DNA of 64,000 bases from Terana coerulea (GCA_024811115.1 JAKOGH010000801.1:1-64000); one strand, 5' to 3'; positions 22,368-33,730 are shown, counted from the first letter of the stretch. The notes: a model not told the origin generated them from the sequence alone. A program made the numbers and translations.

Positions 22368-23476
22368 TCAGCGGTTTGACTTTGAGCGAGAACCGGCAGT
22401 GCCTACATTACGGATGTGCATCACAGCGCGCTCTACGCCAAAGTCCTTGCTGCGCTTGTATTGCTCCAAAGCTTCTTCAAGGCGGCCACCTATTGATTGC
22501 TGAGCGTGGAACAAACGCGGCCAGGCGCAGTACACGTACATGCCTCCAAAACGGCAGCTAAATTGAAGGCAATTTCAGGGTCTTCAGGAGCCAAGGATGC
22601 CGCGATGCTGGATGCAAATTAGTGACAGTGAGCGTCAAGTTCGCTAACAGGAAATCCACACACTCACCGAAGATGATGTAGTGCCAGGTCTGGCCGAGGA
22701 ACAGGAGATATGATATACGCGCTGGCAAGGTCTGTCAAGTTTCATATCAGTCTTGGGGCGAACACATAGCTTGATTGACCCAACTGGTGTGAGCGTCGGG
22801 ACTGGAAGGTTGCAGAGCTATGGACTCCTTCCATACAGAAATAGCATCGTCAAACTCCTCTGCCCGATAGGAAAATGTTATTCAGCCGAAGCCGCGCGAG
22901 GTGACGATGTATACGCGTACTGAGATGGTAATGCGTCACTCCGAGGTTGAACAAGGAACTCGCGGTGGGCTTGATTTCGACGCTTCTCCGATACAAAACC
23001 TGTTGAAGACCTTACGTCAAGGGATAGAAAGGTGCATAGAGTTATCAGATAATACCTTGGCCGCAGCTACGTCTCCCTCTTCCAGCCTCTGCGTGCCCTG
23101 TTCCAGGCATTGCAGAGCTTCCGTCTCTGCTGGGTCTGATGCGGTGGAATGTGGGGTGGTAGATGTTGCCCAGCCTAGGTTTGCAAGACAATTGGACCTG
23201 TCAGATAGATCTCACCGAGGAACAGGATCCGCTGCTTGCTGTGAACTTACGCTTGTTAGAACACGCTAAAGCGGGCGGTCTGGCCCAGCGGTGTGTGAGA
23301 GGTGCAGACCCGGTAGCGGGGATCTGTGGCGAGCATCGCAAGATATGCAATGATCTGAAACAACCCGCTGCTCTGGGTCGAGTAGCAGAAAATCGAATGA
23401 GCCGTAGGGGGAGAGACATGGCTGCCAATTGTCTTTGCCTTGAAGTCCCCTGCAGCGCGGAGGTGAAGTGCTGCAC
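22368..23476 (-). CDS. TPR-repeat protein, probably mitochondrial
   Basis: Eight exons on the minus strand: 23476-23251, 23174-23056, 22999-22921, 22859-22785, 22731-22668, 22607-22540, 22489-22368 (seven listed; the first may begin at either in-frame ATG). The N-terminus, from ATG 23476 or 23419, is rich in R, L, S and A without acidic residues (MSLPLRLIRFSATRPRAA), as in a mitochondrial presequence. The rest is TPR repeats: EALQCLEQGTQRLEEGDVA, SLFNLGVTHYHLKEFDDAI, PDAHTNLASAYIISP, PEIAFNLAAVLEACGRLEEA. It ends AMHIRNV-like with a short basic tail (SRSKSNR). TPR proteins act as binding scaffolds; the partner is unknown. It shares a 196-bp promoter with TIM23, which supports a mitochondrial role. 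By my reading the exon count is seven. Confidence 0.85.
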
Positions 23477-23672
23477 GCCTCAAGCGCCGGAACTTTTCCA
23501 GACTCCTACGCTGAACGCGCTGTATATCCGCATTGGAGCTGTAGACGCCCATGTTTGCCCGGAACGGATATGCGCTTAGCAAAACTGGTCCCATTTGTCG
23601 CCGACACCTCTTGTCCGCTGTCCTCCACTTCCTCCTCAAAATTATCCGTATAGGCCTAATATAATCACTGCC
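23477..23672. promoter_or_regulatory. Short bidirectional promoter, TPR gene / TIM23
   Basis: Only 196 bp separate the two divergent ATGs, so both genes must share this promoter. Both products look mitochondrial. Confidence 0.55.
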
Positions 23673-24582
23673 ATGGACTCACAGCAAGCGTCTTCGTCAC
23701 ACCCAGACACGGCATCTGTCCTTCGCAATGCCACATTCACGCGGGGTGACGTATCTGGACCTTCACCGGACAGCGCAGTCACCGCCTCTGACCTCCTCCT
23801 GGGTGCTTATGACCCGACAAAGCTGCATCCAATGGCAGGAATCGAGGACAAGCTTGACTACTTGCTGCTAGAAGATGACAAGATCAGTGATCTTGTTGGG
23901 TCCGGCACGGCTATTCCCTCGCGAGGCTGGAGTGATGACCTATGTTATGGGACGGGCACGATGTACCTCAGCGGTTCGTTCCTCGCTCCTCCTCTGCATC
24001 GCCACACTTCACTGACTCTACCCGGTTAAAACTTTCACCCAAACCTCTGGTTCTCCCACCCGCTATGCCTTTTGGCGGACCTCTTATTGTCTTGCACCCA
24101 TCACATGCCCATATCCGCCCTGGCAGGTCTTGGACTTGGCGGACTTTGGGGACTCCGTGAGGGTGCAAGAAAACCTTTGGCCGTCTCAAACGCCAGGCTG
24201 CGGATCAATGCCATCCTGAACTCAGTGACTCGACGAGGAACTTTTGTTGGCAATTCGGCGGGTGTTGTGGGTGAGTGTCCTATACATGTCCATCCTTTTG
24301 TTTCGGCTCATAAACGGTCCCTTGCAGCGCTCGTTTACAACGGCGTAAACTCCACCATAGACGCGGTTCGCGGCAAGCATGACACGCTGGGTAGCATGGC
24401 GGCCGGTGCCTTAACCGGTGCGCTCTACAAATCGACCGGTACGTCGCGCCATCCAGGTTCCCTTTGATCGTTTTCTCAAGAAGCATCTTTGATATCTAGC
24501 CGGCGTACGGCCAGCACTGGTAGCGGCGACGTTCATGTCAGGCCTAGCGGGTGCATGGAGTTATGTCAAGCGGAGCGTGTAG
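23673..24582 (+). CDS. TIM23: Tim23, channel subunit of the TIM23 inner-membrane translocase
   Basis: Essential subunit of the presequence translocase in the mitochondrial inner membrane. Four exons: 23673-23973, 24127-24270, 24328-24438, 24500-24582. The N-terminal ~95 residues are soluble and Ser/Asp-rich (intermembrane-space domain), with LLLGAYDPTKLHPMAGIEDK and DDLCYGTGTMYLSG. After the first intron comes LGLGGLWGLREGARKPLA, followed by LRINAILNSVTRRGTFVGN and GALTGALYKSTAGVRPALVA, the Tim17/22/23 membrane segments. The protein ends SGLAGAWSYVKRSV. Length (about 212 residues) fits the family. Intron 1 is 153 bp, long for this window. The ATG at 23673 is preferred to the in-frame start upstream because the family starts near there. 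Confidence 0.93.
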
Positions 24583-25205
24583 TATAGTATGTACCCCGTA
24601 TATTTCATCTTAATCTCCCCTCTCTGTTAGACGTCCGATTGCGTCGCGCATGAATCGAGATACCCGCCATTGTCTACAAGGTGAAGTATTCGATTGCCTT
24701 GCTTACGCCGCGCCCGACGGCTGGGAAATCCGGCGGTATCGTGCACGGAACCTATTCTCAGGATTCTCCATCAAGGAGGTCATAGGTAATATCTCATCAT
24801 CCTGCTCACCTCTATATATTTCTGCTCTCCTGAATCCCGTCATTCGCTGCGCCAGAAGCCACATTCTCTCGACACCGTGTTTGCGCTGGGATGACCGTCA
24901 GTCTACACTCCCGGCGGCGCACAGTGACTTCTGGTGGCGCGGAGCACAATCTGGCGACCCGTCGGATACGAGCACGGGCCTTTCGTCTCGTGATCAAGGA
25001 ACCTGTGCACCAGGTCCCGGCTCGTTGTACTAGACGGATTTCCGAAGTGCGTACCAGGAAACTTTCCATAGTGCATCACAATAAAGCTACTTCGTGGTTT
25101 GGTTGCCATAGCATTCCCCCACATATACAACCTTGGTGCCGCGGAATTATCGTCTAGGATCGATCTTGCAGCTCTGCTCCAGGACTTTAATCGCCCGCGG
25201 CACCG
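24583..25205. other. Intergenic region
   Basis: 3' end of TIM23 and promoter of the velvet gene. A reading frame from ATG 24650 has no recognisable domain; an upstream exon of the velvet gene here cannot be excluded. Confidence 0.4.
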
Positions 25206-26208
25206 ATGTTGGATCTCAGCGGCACGCCAACGACTCCAGCGACGCAGGACAGGGATACATACAACACCGTCATAACGCCCACCGCTTTGCCAGTCCTGGC
25301 ACCAGATCTGGTCTCCAGTGGCAAAGCTCAGGATCGCCATCGCTTGCCAGCGGACCACCCCAACTGCAGCTTGTATCGGACTTGCCGACAGAGCCAGCCG
25401 GGTATGAGCTCGCTGTCATTCTCCTCTATAGCACTTACATAGCATCATAGGTCGTACCGCCTTGAGATTGTCCAGCATCCATTGAAGGCCGCCGAATTTG
25501 GGTCCTCCACGTTAAGCCGTTTAGCTCTGGCACCGCCTCTTATTGCGCAGCTGTATTACAACGGACGAACCACGCCTAATGACTTTGAGTGCGTAAATTT
25601 CAAGCGATGACCGTGTCTGAACTGACTGTCTTTCCAGCGATGGTGACCTGCCCTTCCTCATAGCTCAGGTGTCGTTGTGGAGCGCTGACGGTTCGACGGC
25701 TCTTGATATTGTGGGTCCCGGAGGTCAAACGCCCTCACAGCAATTACTCTACGGAAACTTGGTTTCCTCGCCACACATTCTGCGCAATTTGCAAGGTCGA
25801 CAGGGTGTATACTTTCTCTTCCCGGACGTCAGCATTCGTTGGCGCGGACGATTTCGATTGAACGTCACGCTGATGCGTATACCCAGGCCAGTGCTACCCT
25901 TCACATAGTCATTCAACGAGTACTCAACATACCACTGTAGAATGAATCCTGGGGGAGTGCTGAGCATGGCAGAGCAAGGTGTCATCCTCGCGACCGCGCG
26001 ATCCCACCCGTTGGATGTGTTTTCACGGGCCGAATACGTTGCACCTGGTGAGAACAATAAGAGCATTGTTCGTTCTTGGTCTGACTTCTACTTCATCGCA
26101 CTCTTGCCTCGTACAGCGCAGACTCCGTTGACCCAGTACTTTCTGCAACAAGGTGTCCGAATGTACGCTTTTGCCTCTCCCATTCAGTTTCCGCCTGGCA
26201 ACCGCTGA
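25206..26208 (+). CDS. Velvet-domain transcription regulator
   Basis: Velvet proteins are fungal DNA-binding regulators of development and secondary metabolism. Clear exons: up to 25401, 25451-25588, 25638-25886, 25941-26047, 26117-26208. Motifs: SYRLEIVQHPLKAAEFGS, LALAPPLIAQLYYNGRT, DGDLPFLIAQVSLWSADG, then GVYFLFPDVSIRWRGRFRL, the velvet core. The C-terminus has VILATARSHPLDVFSRAEY and LTQYFLQQGVRMYAF. The start is uncertain: the core frame has no ATG in exon 1, while ATG 25206 (MLDLSGTPTTPATQ) is one base out of frame and would join after one extra A in the AAA at 25323-25325. Intron 25887-25940 fits only as a GC-AG intron (donor GCCAGT). I cannot tell VosA-, VelB- or VelC-type apart. Confidence 0.83.
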
Positions 26209-27020
26209 GATACCTCACACACCTAAGGACCGCCACCTCTTGTTCACAGCGCTGATTCAGCGCAATGTCCAACCTCCTTCGATTGCACCTTCGTTCACAT
26301 TAGGGTGGGGTTGGGATGCATACGGCATCCGTCTTCCATTCATACCCAGCCCACGCTACTTTCACACTGGTCCGTCGCAAGACCGTCTTCTGGCGAGCGC
26401 CTTCCCGTGCCTCTTCCCGTTTGCCCCACCACGTTCATCTTTTCGTTCATTTTACCTTGAAGCTACTTCAAGATGTACGATTCCTTCGGCTTTGCTCTAA
26501 TTGCCCTTTCTTTCCAATTATACCAACTTGTAGACGAACGCGAGATGGCAGGCCTCATGGCATCTAACTTTCACTTGGCAACAGATGCTAAATGTGCATC
26601 GGAATGCTCAGCCGAACATGCACTGGGTAGACGCAACGAACCGGAAGACAACGAGGCTACATGCAGCACAAACAGTTGGCACGTCAACGACCAAAGATAT
26701 CACACCGGTGGTACGATGGGCTTCGCGACTAAGACAGTTCTGCGATTGGTACCAATGCACCTGCGCAAAAAGAGCTATAGGCAGTGTCGGACAGGCTGTG
26801 TGAGGCTGTGCACAGAGCAAGGATTACAGGTTGAGGATGTGCTCTTTGCCTACAGAGGCTCAAGCCGGCCGCGCGCAGCGTAAATGCAGTTCCCCCGCGT
26901 TGGCCACGTGCCCGCCGCAGCCCTTTCGGGGCGTGCCGTCATCCCATTTATATCCTGTGGTCACCCTCGGCTTGTTCTAGTACTCTCACTCGTCCCACAG
27001 CCCCTCTCCCTCACGAAGTT
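26209..27020. other. Intergenic region
   Basis: 3' end of the velvet gene and promoter of the CYSTM-like gene, with a TTATAT element near 26948. A 136-codon frame at 26473-26883 has no family resemblance and I do not call it. Confidence 0.4.
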
Positions 27021-27501
27021 ATGTCCAACCAAGATTATTACGGCGGTGGTGGCGGTGGTCAGCAGTACGGCGGTGGCCAACAATACTATCCCCCACAGGG
27101 TACGTCGTCCAATGGCCTTCATTTAGTTGAAACGCCACAACATCGTCGTCTCGCAGGTCCCCCACCCGGCCAGGGAGGATACTACCCACAGCAGCCGCAA
27201 CAGGCGTACGGCGGCCCACCGCAAGGTTATGGGCAATCTTATGGAGGCCAATACCAGGCTCAGCCCCCGCCGCAAACTGTATACGTGTAAGTCCTCCCTG
27301 CTGCAGCACGCGCGCCACAGGCCTACTCACCAGGCATGCGTCCAGACAACAACCGCAACAGAAGGACTCAGGAGGTGGATGCTGTGCATGCTTGGCTGGT
27401 GCCCTGCTCTGCTGTTGCGCAGAGGGTACGTTCCACTACCAATCCGTTACCGCAATCTGCTCACACCGCGCACAGAGGTCTGTTGTGATTGTCTCTTCTA
27501 A
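27021..27501 (+). CDS. Small Gly/Gln/Tyr/Pro-rich protein with Cys-rich C-terminus (CYSTM-like)
   Basis: Four exons (27021-27099, 27157-27286, 27346-27425, 27476-27501) encode about 104 residues. The N-terminal two thirds are low complexity: YYGGGGGGQQYGGGQQYYPP, PPPGQGGYYPQQPQQAYG. The C-terminus is a short Cys-rich hydrophobic segment (GGGCCACLAGALLCCCAE) followed by a Cys-containing tail ending CCDCLF. This is the layout of CYSTM proteins, small stress-related proteins in fungi and plants, thought to be anchored at the plasma membrane. Function here is inferred from that layout only. Confidence 0.82.
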
Positions 27502-28084
27502 GCCACGGACTTCCGATTTTATATACCACCATCGAACTGCCAGAATCTGTCTCCCAGTCTACACCGATGTCACGTCCGGCGGATGGTGGGGTACATTTGA
27601 GCGTTCTAGGATAACATTTCCTCCATACACTTGTTCTTAATTGTATCCTTCCAGGCTGTTAATGCATCATCACCATGATATGACTCCTATCATCCTATTA
27701 TTCAAACTGTATGCTTGAGAGCTTCATCAATTGCCGAATTTTCTCGGTTTATGAGATCTCAGCCATCGTCCGCCGTCGCGGCATACTTTGACGCCAGTGC
27801 CTTGAGGTCTGTTAACCGTCGAAGTGAAAGCAAAACGGCTCGGAAGCTCGTTACAGTAGAACAGAGGCCTTAGTTACGCAAATCCCTTGAAACAAGTATG
27901 GCGATGGAGAAAGCAAGAGTGAATAAGGAGTCCTGGAGGAATCTTTGACTCTAGGCCGTCTAAAGGGAGCGTTGCGATTGGTGAAGCGCTCCGTGTTTGC
28001 CCGCCGAAACGGGTCCGTCACAGCCGTGACAGTCACTTCCTCCTTGACCTTTACCACCAAAATCCACCTCCTCCGTCCTCCAAA
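27502..28084. other. Intergenic region
   Basis: 3' end of the CYSTM-like gene and promoter of CYT1. The antisense frames are shadows. Nothing else seen. Confidence 0.4.
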
Positions 28085-29428
28085 ATGCTCTCCAGGCTCC
28101 CTGCGGGAGCTTTGAAGAACGTTGGCAGCACCCTTTGTGCGCGCTCGAACGTCGCCTCCTCCGTCGCCCGTAACGGCCTGGTATGTTAGCAGCTGGAAGT
28201 TTTGTCGCGTCCGCTCACCGCCCACCGCAATAACAGCGTGTCCGTCATGCGTCCTCGGGGCCTTCGTCAATGTCGACCTTTGAGGTGTGTTGGGTTGGGG
28301 TGGGTTTTGTATTCTTTACAAACTAAGTGCGAATGTCCCAGTCCTTCCTGAACTCTCGCGCGACTCTGGCTTCGGCAACCATTGCGGCGGTCGGTTCGGT
28401 CGCTTGGTATGCCCACCTGTACGGAACGCTCCCATTCATTGGCGAGGTACACGCCAACTCTCCGGCGGAGGAGGGTCTCCACCCCCTCAGTACCCGTGGT
28501 CTCACAACGGAGTGCTCGACAGTTTCGACCACGCCAGGTATAGAGCTCGTTCCTCCCTAACTCGCACTGGTAACTGACCAGTTCTTGCAATCCACTCTGA
28601 CAGCATCCGTCGCGGATACCAAGTCTACCGTGAAGTCTGCGCTGCCTGCCACTCTCTGGACCGTATTGCTTGGCGTAACCTTGTCGGCGTATCGCACACA
28701 GCCGACGAGGTGAAGGCGTTGGCCGAGGAAGTGGAGTATGAAGATGGCCCCAATGACCAAGGCGAGATGTTCCAGAGGCCCGGAAAGCTGTCGGACTACA
28801 TGCCTCCTCCTTACGCTAATGAGGAAGCTGCCCGCGCTGGCAACGGAGGTGCTCTACCCCCGACTTGAGCTTGATTGTCAAGGCCCGTCACGGTGCCGCT
28901 GTACGTGGCTATCCGTGAACTTCTCGACTTACGGAATTAACATTTGAACTCGCGGTTTAGGACTACATATTCGCTCTCCTAACCGGATACCACGATCCTC
29001 CGGCTGGTTTCGAAATCCGTGATGGTATGAATTACAACCCCTATTTCCCCGGTAACGCCATTTCCATGGCTCGTGTCCTCTTCGACGGCCTTGTCGAGTA
29101 TGACGACGGTAAGAAGTCATCCAACTTTCATAGCAGCGGGTCACTAATGCATCATGTTCAGGCACTCCTTCCACTACATCCCAGATGGCCAAGGATGTTG
29201 TCACCTTCCTGAACTGGGCCGCCGAGCCTGAGCACGACGAGCGGAAGAAGATCGGTCTCAAGGCCGTTATCCTGTTCTCCGCTCTCACTGCGCTCTCCCT
29301 GTACGTCAAGAAGCACAAGTGGTCGTACATCAAGAGCAGGAAAATCTGTAGGCAACCTTCTAGCTCTACTTCTTGATTATCATGCTGACTACGGGATAGT
29401 GTACAACCCACCGAACACGAAGCACTAG
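28085..29428 (+). CDS. CYT1: Cytochrome c1 of respiratory complex III
   Basis: Heme-bearing subunit of the cytochrome bc1 complex in the mitochondrial inner membrane. Exons: 28085-28180, 28237-28284, 28342-28537, 28604-28900, 28961-29108, 29162-29347, 29400-29428. The N-terminus is a presequence ([15 protein letters not shown]) followed by a hydrophobic sorting segment ([14 protein letters not shown]). The heme motif C-x-x-C-H lies in [15 protein letters not shown] (28638-28652). Then [20 protein letters not shown], the Met-ligand region [18 protein letters not shown], and the C-terminal anchor with [12 protein letters not shown]. Two one-base deletions are apparent: in CCCCC at 28482-28486 (inside [14 protein letters not shown]) and CCCCC at 28857-28861 (inside [16 protein letters not shown]). 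One extra C at each restores the conserved frame, so I read them as assembly errors rather than a dead gene. Confidence 0.92.
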
Positions 29429-30007
29429 TTCTCGTAAATGTCGTAGATAGGCTTGCCCACCCATTCTTCATGTCATTATTCCGGGAGCTGCTGTGATGAC
29501 GCGAGTCTTGGCCTGGCGGGACCTTACACACTCACACGTAGAAGCACGTATACGCGATAAGTCAAAGCAATTGCGAGCTTCCGATGCAAGACTATGGGTG
29601 TCGCGGCCGGTGACAGCTCAATATTGCTCTGTGGTTTGGTGTTGGGGTGGTGCAGATCTCTTTCAAAGGACTCTTTGCATAGATTCTATAAACTAGTAAT
29701 ATATCTCGGATACTTTTTGCAGCTCTTGAGCTATCCTGCCCGCCTGGCTCAAACCAGTTCGGACCCAGCAGGATCCACGTCTTTGAATCAACTTTGAATA
29801 CTGGTACACATGGGCGCCCGGCTACAGCGGGCGTGTGAAATAGTTTCCAGATCTTGCTGCAGCTGCCCTAGAAGCCCCAGCGTCTCAAACTGGTCTCAAA
29901 GCATTCTCTTTTAGACGTCGATCATTGCACCAACGTCCTCATACAAAAGCTCCCCATTCCTTCTCATATATACTACTGCGTCTCCATCTCCGCATTTTTT
30001 TTAAAGA
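29429..30007. other. Intergenic region
   Basis: 3' end of CYT1 and promoter of the THP3-like gene. A short T run lies just before the next ATG. Nothing else recognised. Confidence 0.4.
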
Positions 30008-31828
30008 ATGTCGTCCGAAAGCTGGCCACCGCAACTCAAGTACGCATTCGATTACAATGAAATACACGTCGACCCTCACACAGTTGACAGGAATTGGGTC
30101 GCGAAATGTCTTGGACAGATGACCGAATCGAACAGGGAAGAAGCTCAAGCAGAATTAAGGCAGGTAATATCTGATTCGTTTGTGAACCACACGCTGTGGA
30201 CTACCGACTGGGATGGGGTACAACTGCAATGGTACGCACACTGCGTCGTCCTATTGCCGATACAGTACATCCGTTAACATTTCATCGACGTGGTAATAGT
30301 CTTACGCCGAAGTCAACCATCAACTTCACTGCCAATGGTCTGAAACGCAAGCTGTGAGCACACACTTCTGAGCAGCGGCTACCGTGGACCTGATGCCTCT
30401 GACCAGCCATGAGTCTAACACCACACCGGCCGCGAACAAGAAGACCAAGAAGTCATCCATCTCGAAGAATGCAACAGTCTTGGGCAATAACGATCACGAC
30501 GCCCTCAACCGTCGGGCGCTGCGTTTCCAGCGCGAGCATGAGATAGAGCGGCAGAAGTCCATGCAGGCCAGCTCTTCCACACATCGAGCTCTGTCACAAT
30601 TCTCCCGTTCTGCGACTGCAGGATTTTATACAGACGAACCTGAAGCTGATCCGGTAAGTATGCGTATGGCTATGTATTAGAGAGAGGGGCTGATTTGTGG
30701 CCACAGAATGTTCCCAATTGGGATCGGTATACTATTGTCGGAACATGTCAGGACGTCTTCAAAGACTACCTGAGACTGACATCCGTGCGTAGCCTTGCAT
30801 TGAACCATAGATAAATAGGTACGACGACTGGTTTCTTTAGGAGCCGAAACCAGAACAGATACGCCCGTATGACGTCCTTCAGAAAACACTAACTGAATTG
30901 AAGAAGAGATGGCGAGAGAAAACGAACTACAACTGGATATGTTCACAGTTCAAGAGTTTACGACAGGATCTTACTGTGCGTAGCCTGTGCCGTATGGTGT
31001 TGGATAGTTTGAGCATGGTTTTGATAATGAGCACAGGTGCAACGTATCAAGAACGAGTTCACGGTGTCCGTTTACGAGATACATGGTCGCATGGCTCTTG
31101 AAGTCGTACGTAAAATGTTTCATATCTCGGGGCTTATCTTCACTTGCGCTGCAGGGTGACTTGGTTGAATACAACCAATGCCAAGCGATGCTGAAGAATC
31201 TGTATGACTTGGGAATCACGGGCAAGGAGGAAGAGTTCACCGCGTACCGGATCCTCATGTTGATTCATGGTCGCAACAGAAGCGGTATTTGCCGTTCCTA
31301 TTCTGTTGCATGATCCTCACTGATGCTCTATCGTTAGACCTGAATTTATATGTAGGTCAACTAACACCAAAGCAGAAATCGGACCCAGCCGTGCAACATG
31401 CGCTGTCGGTGCAGCGGGCCCTATCATTGGGCAACTACCATGCACTTTTTGATTTATATCTGAACGCGCCGAACATGGGGGCATATATTATGGATCATTT
31501 CATCAATCGCGAACGAGTGAAGGCATTGATGATTATGACCAAGGCGTACGTCCCTCGTTGTCCCTTCACTCGTCTTGACTGACGCAAGTTTTCCATGCAC
31601 TCTGCCTCCAGTTACATGACCCTTCAACTAACCTTCGTTTCGAATGAGCTTGCATTTGACTCGACTACCGAAGCTAAGGAGTTCATCGAGGAACACCGGG
31701 CCGGTTTCTTCAAGAACCCAAACGGTGCAGACGATGAGAAGATACTAGATTGCAAGCCCGCGAACCAACCACTAGCCCAAGCCTTCGAGGAGAAGTATCG
31801 CAAGGTTCAAATCAAGGGTGCGGTATAG
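30008..31828 (+). CDS. THP3: Thp3/LENG8-like protein with SAC3/GANP domain
   Basis: In yeast Thp3 acts with Csn12 in transcription elongation and mRNA maturation; LENG8 is the animal relative. Nine exons: 30008-30231, 30300-30353, 30407-30653, 30707-30784, 30841-30975, 31037-31105, 31155-31284, 31338-31545, 31612-31828. The N-terminus has a WPPQLKYAFDYNE segment, followed by a Lys/Ser-rich part with HDALNRRALRFQREHEIER. The SAC3/GANP core reads FKDYLRLTSEPKPEQIRPY, LTELKKRWREKTNYNWICS, FKSLRQDLTVQRIKNEFTV, YEIHGRMALEVGDLVEYNQ and FTAYRILMLIHGRNRSDLN. A winged-helix PCI-like end includes MTLQLTFVSNELAFDST. Intron lengths are 49-68 bp. The gene is convergent with SEN2, 282 bp apart. Confidence 0.87.
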
Positions 31829-32110
31829 AACACTTCACGCCACGACGTGCATCCCGGTTTGTCTGTCTCGCATTAACCGACCTCTCTCCTACTTCGGTCC
31901 CCCGTCTACTTGACGTTCCTCCGCGTCCGACATTGTCTTCCTGGTGGCTCGTTTCGTTGGACGTTTTGTTGGATACTATAACATTGGATGCGTCTGTGTA
32001 ATTGTTGAGGTGTTGCAGGAGGGGGCAGGTCCTAACGTTCATGTAATTTATTGATACACTGTAACTTGATTTCATCTAACTTTCACTTTCTGCACTCCGC
32101 GTTCCGCAGT

Positions 32111-33539
32111 TTAGTCACGCATACGCGCAGGTATGAAGCGTCGTAGCACGACTTCCCGTATGGTGTAATGTGCCAGAGCTGCTGGAGATGATAACATGCT
32201 GGGGTCAACTCTTGACCGTGCTGGTATGGTCACGTATGTCAAAATGAGAGTCTAACCCACCCAGTTAGCTTCCTGTTTGCGAGACATGATGACGAGAGCA
32301 TACCTTCTGCACTTGCGAGTTGACTCGATTGACGGTGCTCAGCCATGTCCAAGGAAATGGCGAGGCATTGTTCAAGTCAAAAGGCGATGTCTTCTGATCT
32401 TTTGGGTCTTCGTACACAGGCATGACAACAATAGCGAACCTGTAGGCAAATACAGTTCAGCAACTGAACGAGTAAAATACAATGGGCTTACTCTGCATGC
32501 TGGAAGACTGGACCCCTCTTGTACAGTAGATAATCCACGCAGAACTTAATGCCGCCCTTCACTACCCATCCAAGCGACCGGTAGTAATGGTACGCTGCAT
32601 AGTTCACGAGCAGTGGATTGTCGAAACGGCTGTCATAGACAGACAGAAGGGTCTCGGGAATCCCTGGTGGGTGGTATGCCCTCTGGAATGCAGACCATAT
32701 TCCCTTCAAGCCGAGCGGCTCCTTCTACTCACAACATTCAGCACGGGTGTGAATGACTATTCATATATGTAGCTACCGTTACAGGGTCGAGCACTGTCAA
32801 GCAATCGAGGTTCCAAATCAAAAGAATGCTTCAGGAAGAGTTAGCTGAAGGTGTTCCACGTCCTCCAGCGGCTCCTCTGGCGCGGTCTCCTCCACCACGT
32901 CTGGTATTTCTGGGATGTCGAGTTCTGCAAGCGTGTCCAAAGCTGGTGCGGTTGCAGATGCTTGAGGTTTCCAGGTTGCACCAGATGGAATAGCAATTTC
33001 AAGGGCTTCACGGCCCTCAGCGAAGGCCGCTTCCTTTTCCGCGGCTGCTTCAGCCATGGCTCGCGCACGATCCATCTTGAATTGCTGCCTCTCCTTGCGA
33101 CGTTTCTCCCGTATTTCTTCCGATGTGAGGTCTAGCATATTGATGAGTATAAGCAGCACGAGCGAATAAATTGACTCGCACATTTCCCGGCCGCCTTCCT
33201 CGCATTGATTTGCCGTGTATACCAAGACGGCTCACTGCGAGACAAATCGCCCTTCCCGAAAAAGCCTCGCTGCCAGAGTATCATCGCATCCTTGCTGTTC
33301 GTTATCCAGACTGAGCGAGTAGCTGGATCCAGTACGCCCTCGCAGTGAGGGTTCTCGACGCGGACGCCAGATACTCCGAAGACCCCTAGGACGCGGTGTG
33401 TAGAGAACCGTCCGGACTGTTGGTCTGGCTGGACGAATAGTAACGGAAGAGGACAGCCATATATTTTGTTATTTTCCGCCTTGCGTGCGCCTGCCTTACC
33501 ACCGCCTCCGCGTTTCTGGGTAGGAGCAATGAGAGACAT
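32111..33539 (-). CDS. SEN2: tRNA-splicing endonuclease catalytic subunit Sen2
   Basis: Cuts the 5' splice site of intron-containing pre-tRNAs as part of the SEN complex. Exons: 33539-33182, 33131-32777, 32724-32492, 32439-32304, 32251-32111. The N-terminal domain has YGCPLPLLF, VENPHCEGVLDPATRSVW and WQRGFFGKGDLSRSEPSW. A charged helical linker follows (EEIREKRRKERQQFK). The catalytic domain has GWVVKGGIKFCVDYLLYKRG with the Tyr, PVFQHAEF with the His, and VNRVNSQVQK with the Lys of the Y-H-K triad. In exon 2 the conserved EAFFLIWNLDCLTVLD is broken right after EAFF by a stop. One extra A in the plus-strand AAAA at 32820-32823 restores it, so a one-base error is likely. It shares a 191-bp promoter with RSM10. 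Confidence 0.9.
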
Positions 33540-33730
33540 GGTAGCCAGAGGAGTCAGAAGAGTGAGGGCAAGCCACTAGTGACTGCTAGGCAGCGCGCCT
33601 GGCCGTTGACGAGACGCGCCCAAGGTTTGACGCCGGTCTGTAGACGCTCCTTCGCTTGTCTTCACTCTGCCACCACCGTTCAACTCGTCCGCCTCAAGCC
33701 AAGCAATTTCCTGGCTGCAGCCGCGTCGGA
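33540..33730. promoter_or_regulatory. Short bidirectional promoter, SEN2 / RSM10
   Basis: 191 bp between the two divergent start codons. No TATA box recognised. Confidence 0.5.

Noticed and set aside
26473..26883. 136-codon plus-strand frame downstream of the velvet gene
   Set aside because: No domain, no convincing splice context, unusual composition; likely chance.
28447..28490. 44-bp intron in CYT1 removing [13 protein letters not shown]
   Set aside because: It would delete residues conserved in cytochrome c1 and cannot explain the second, identical kind of C-run shift at 28857.
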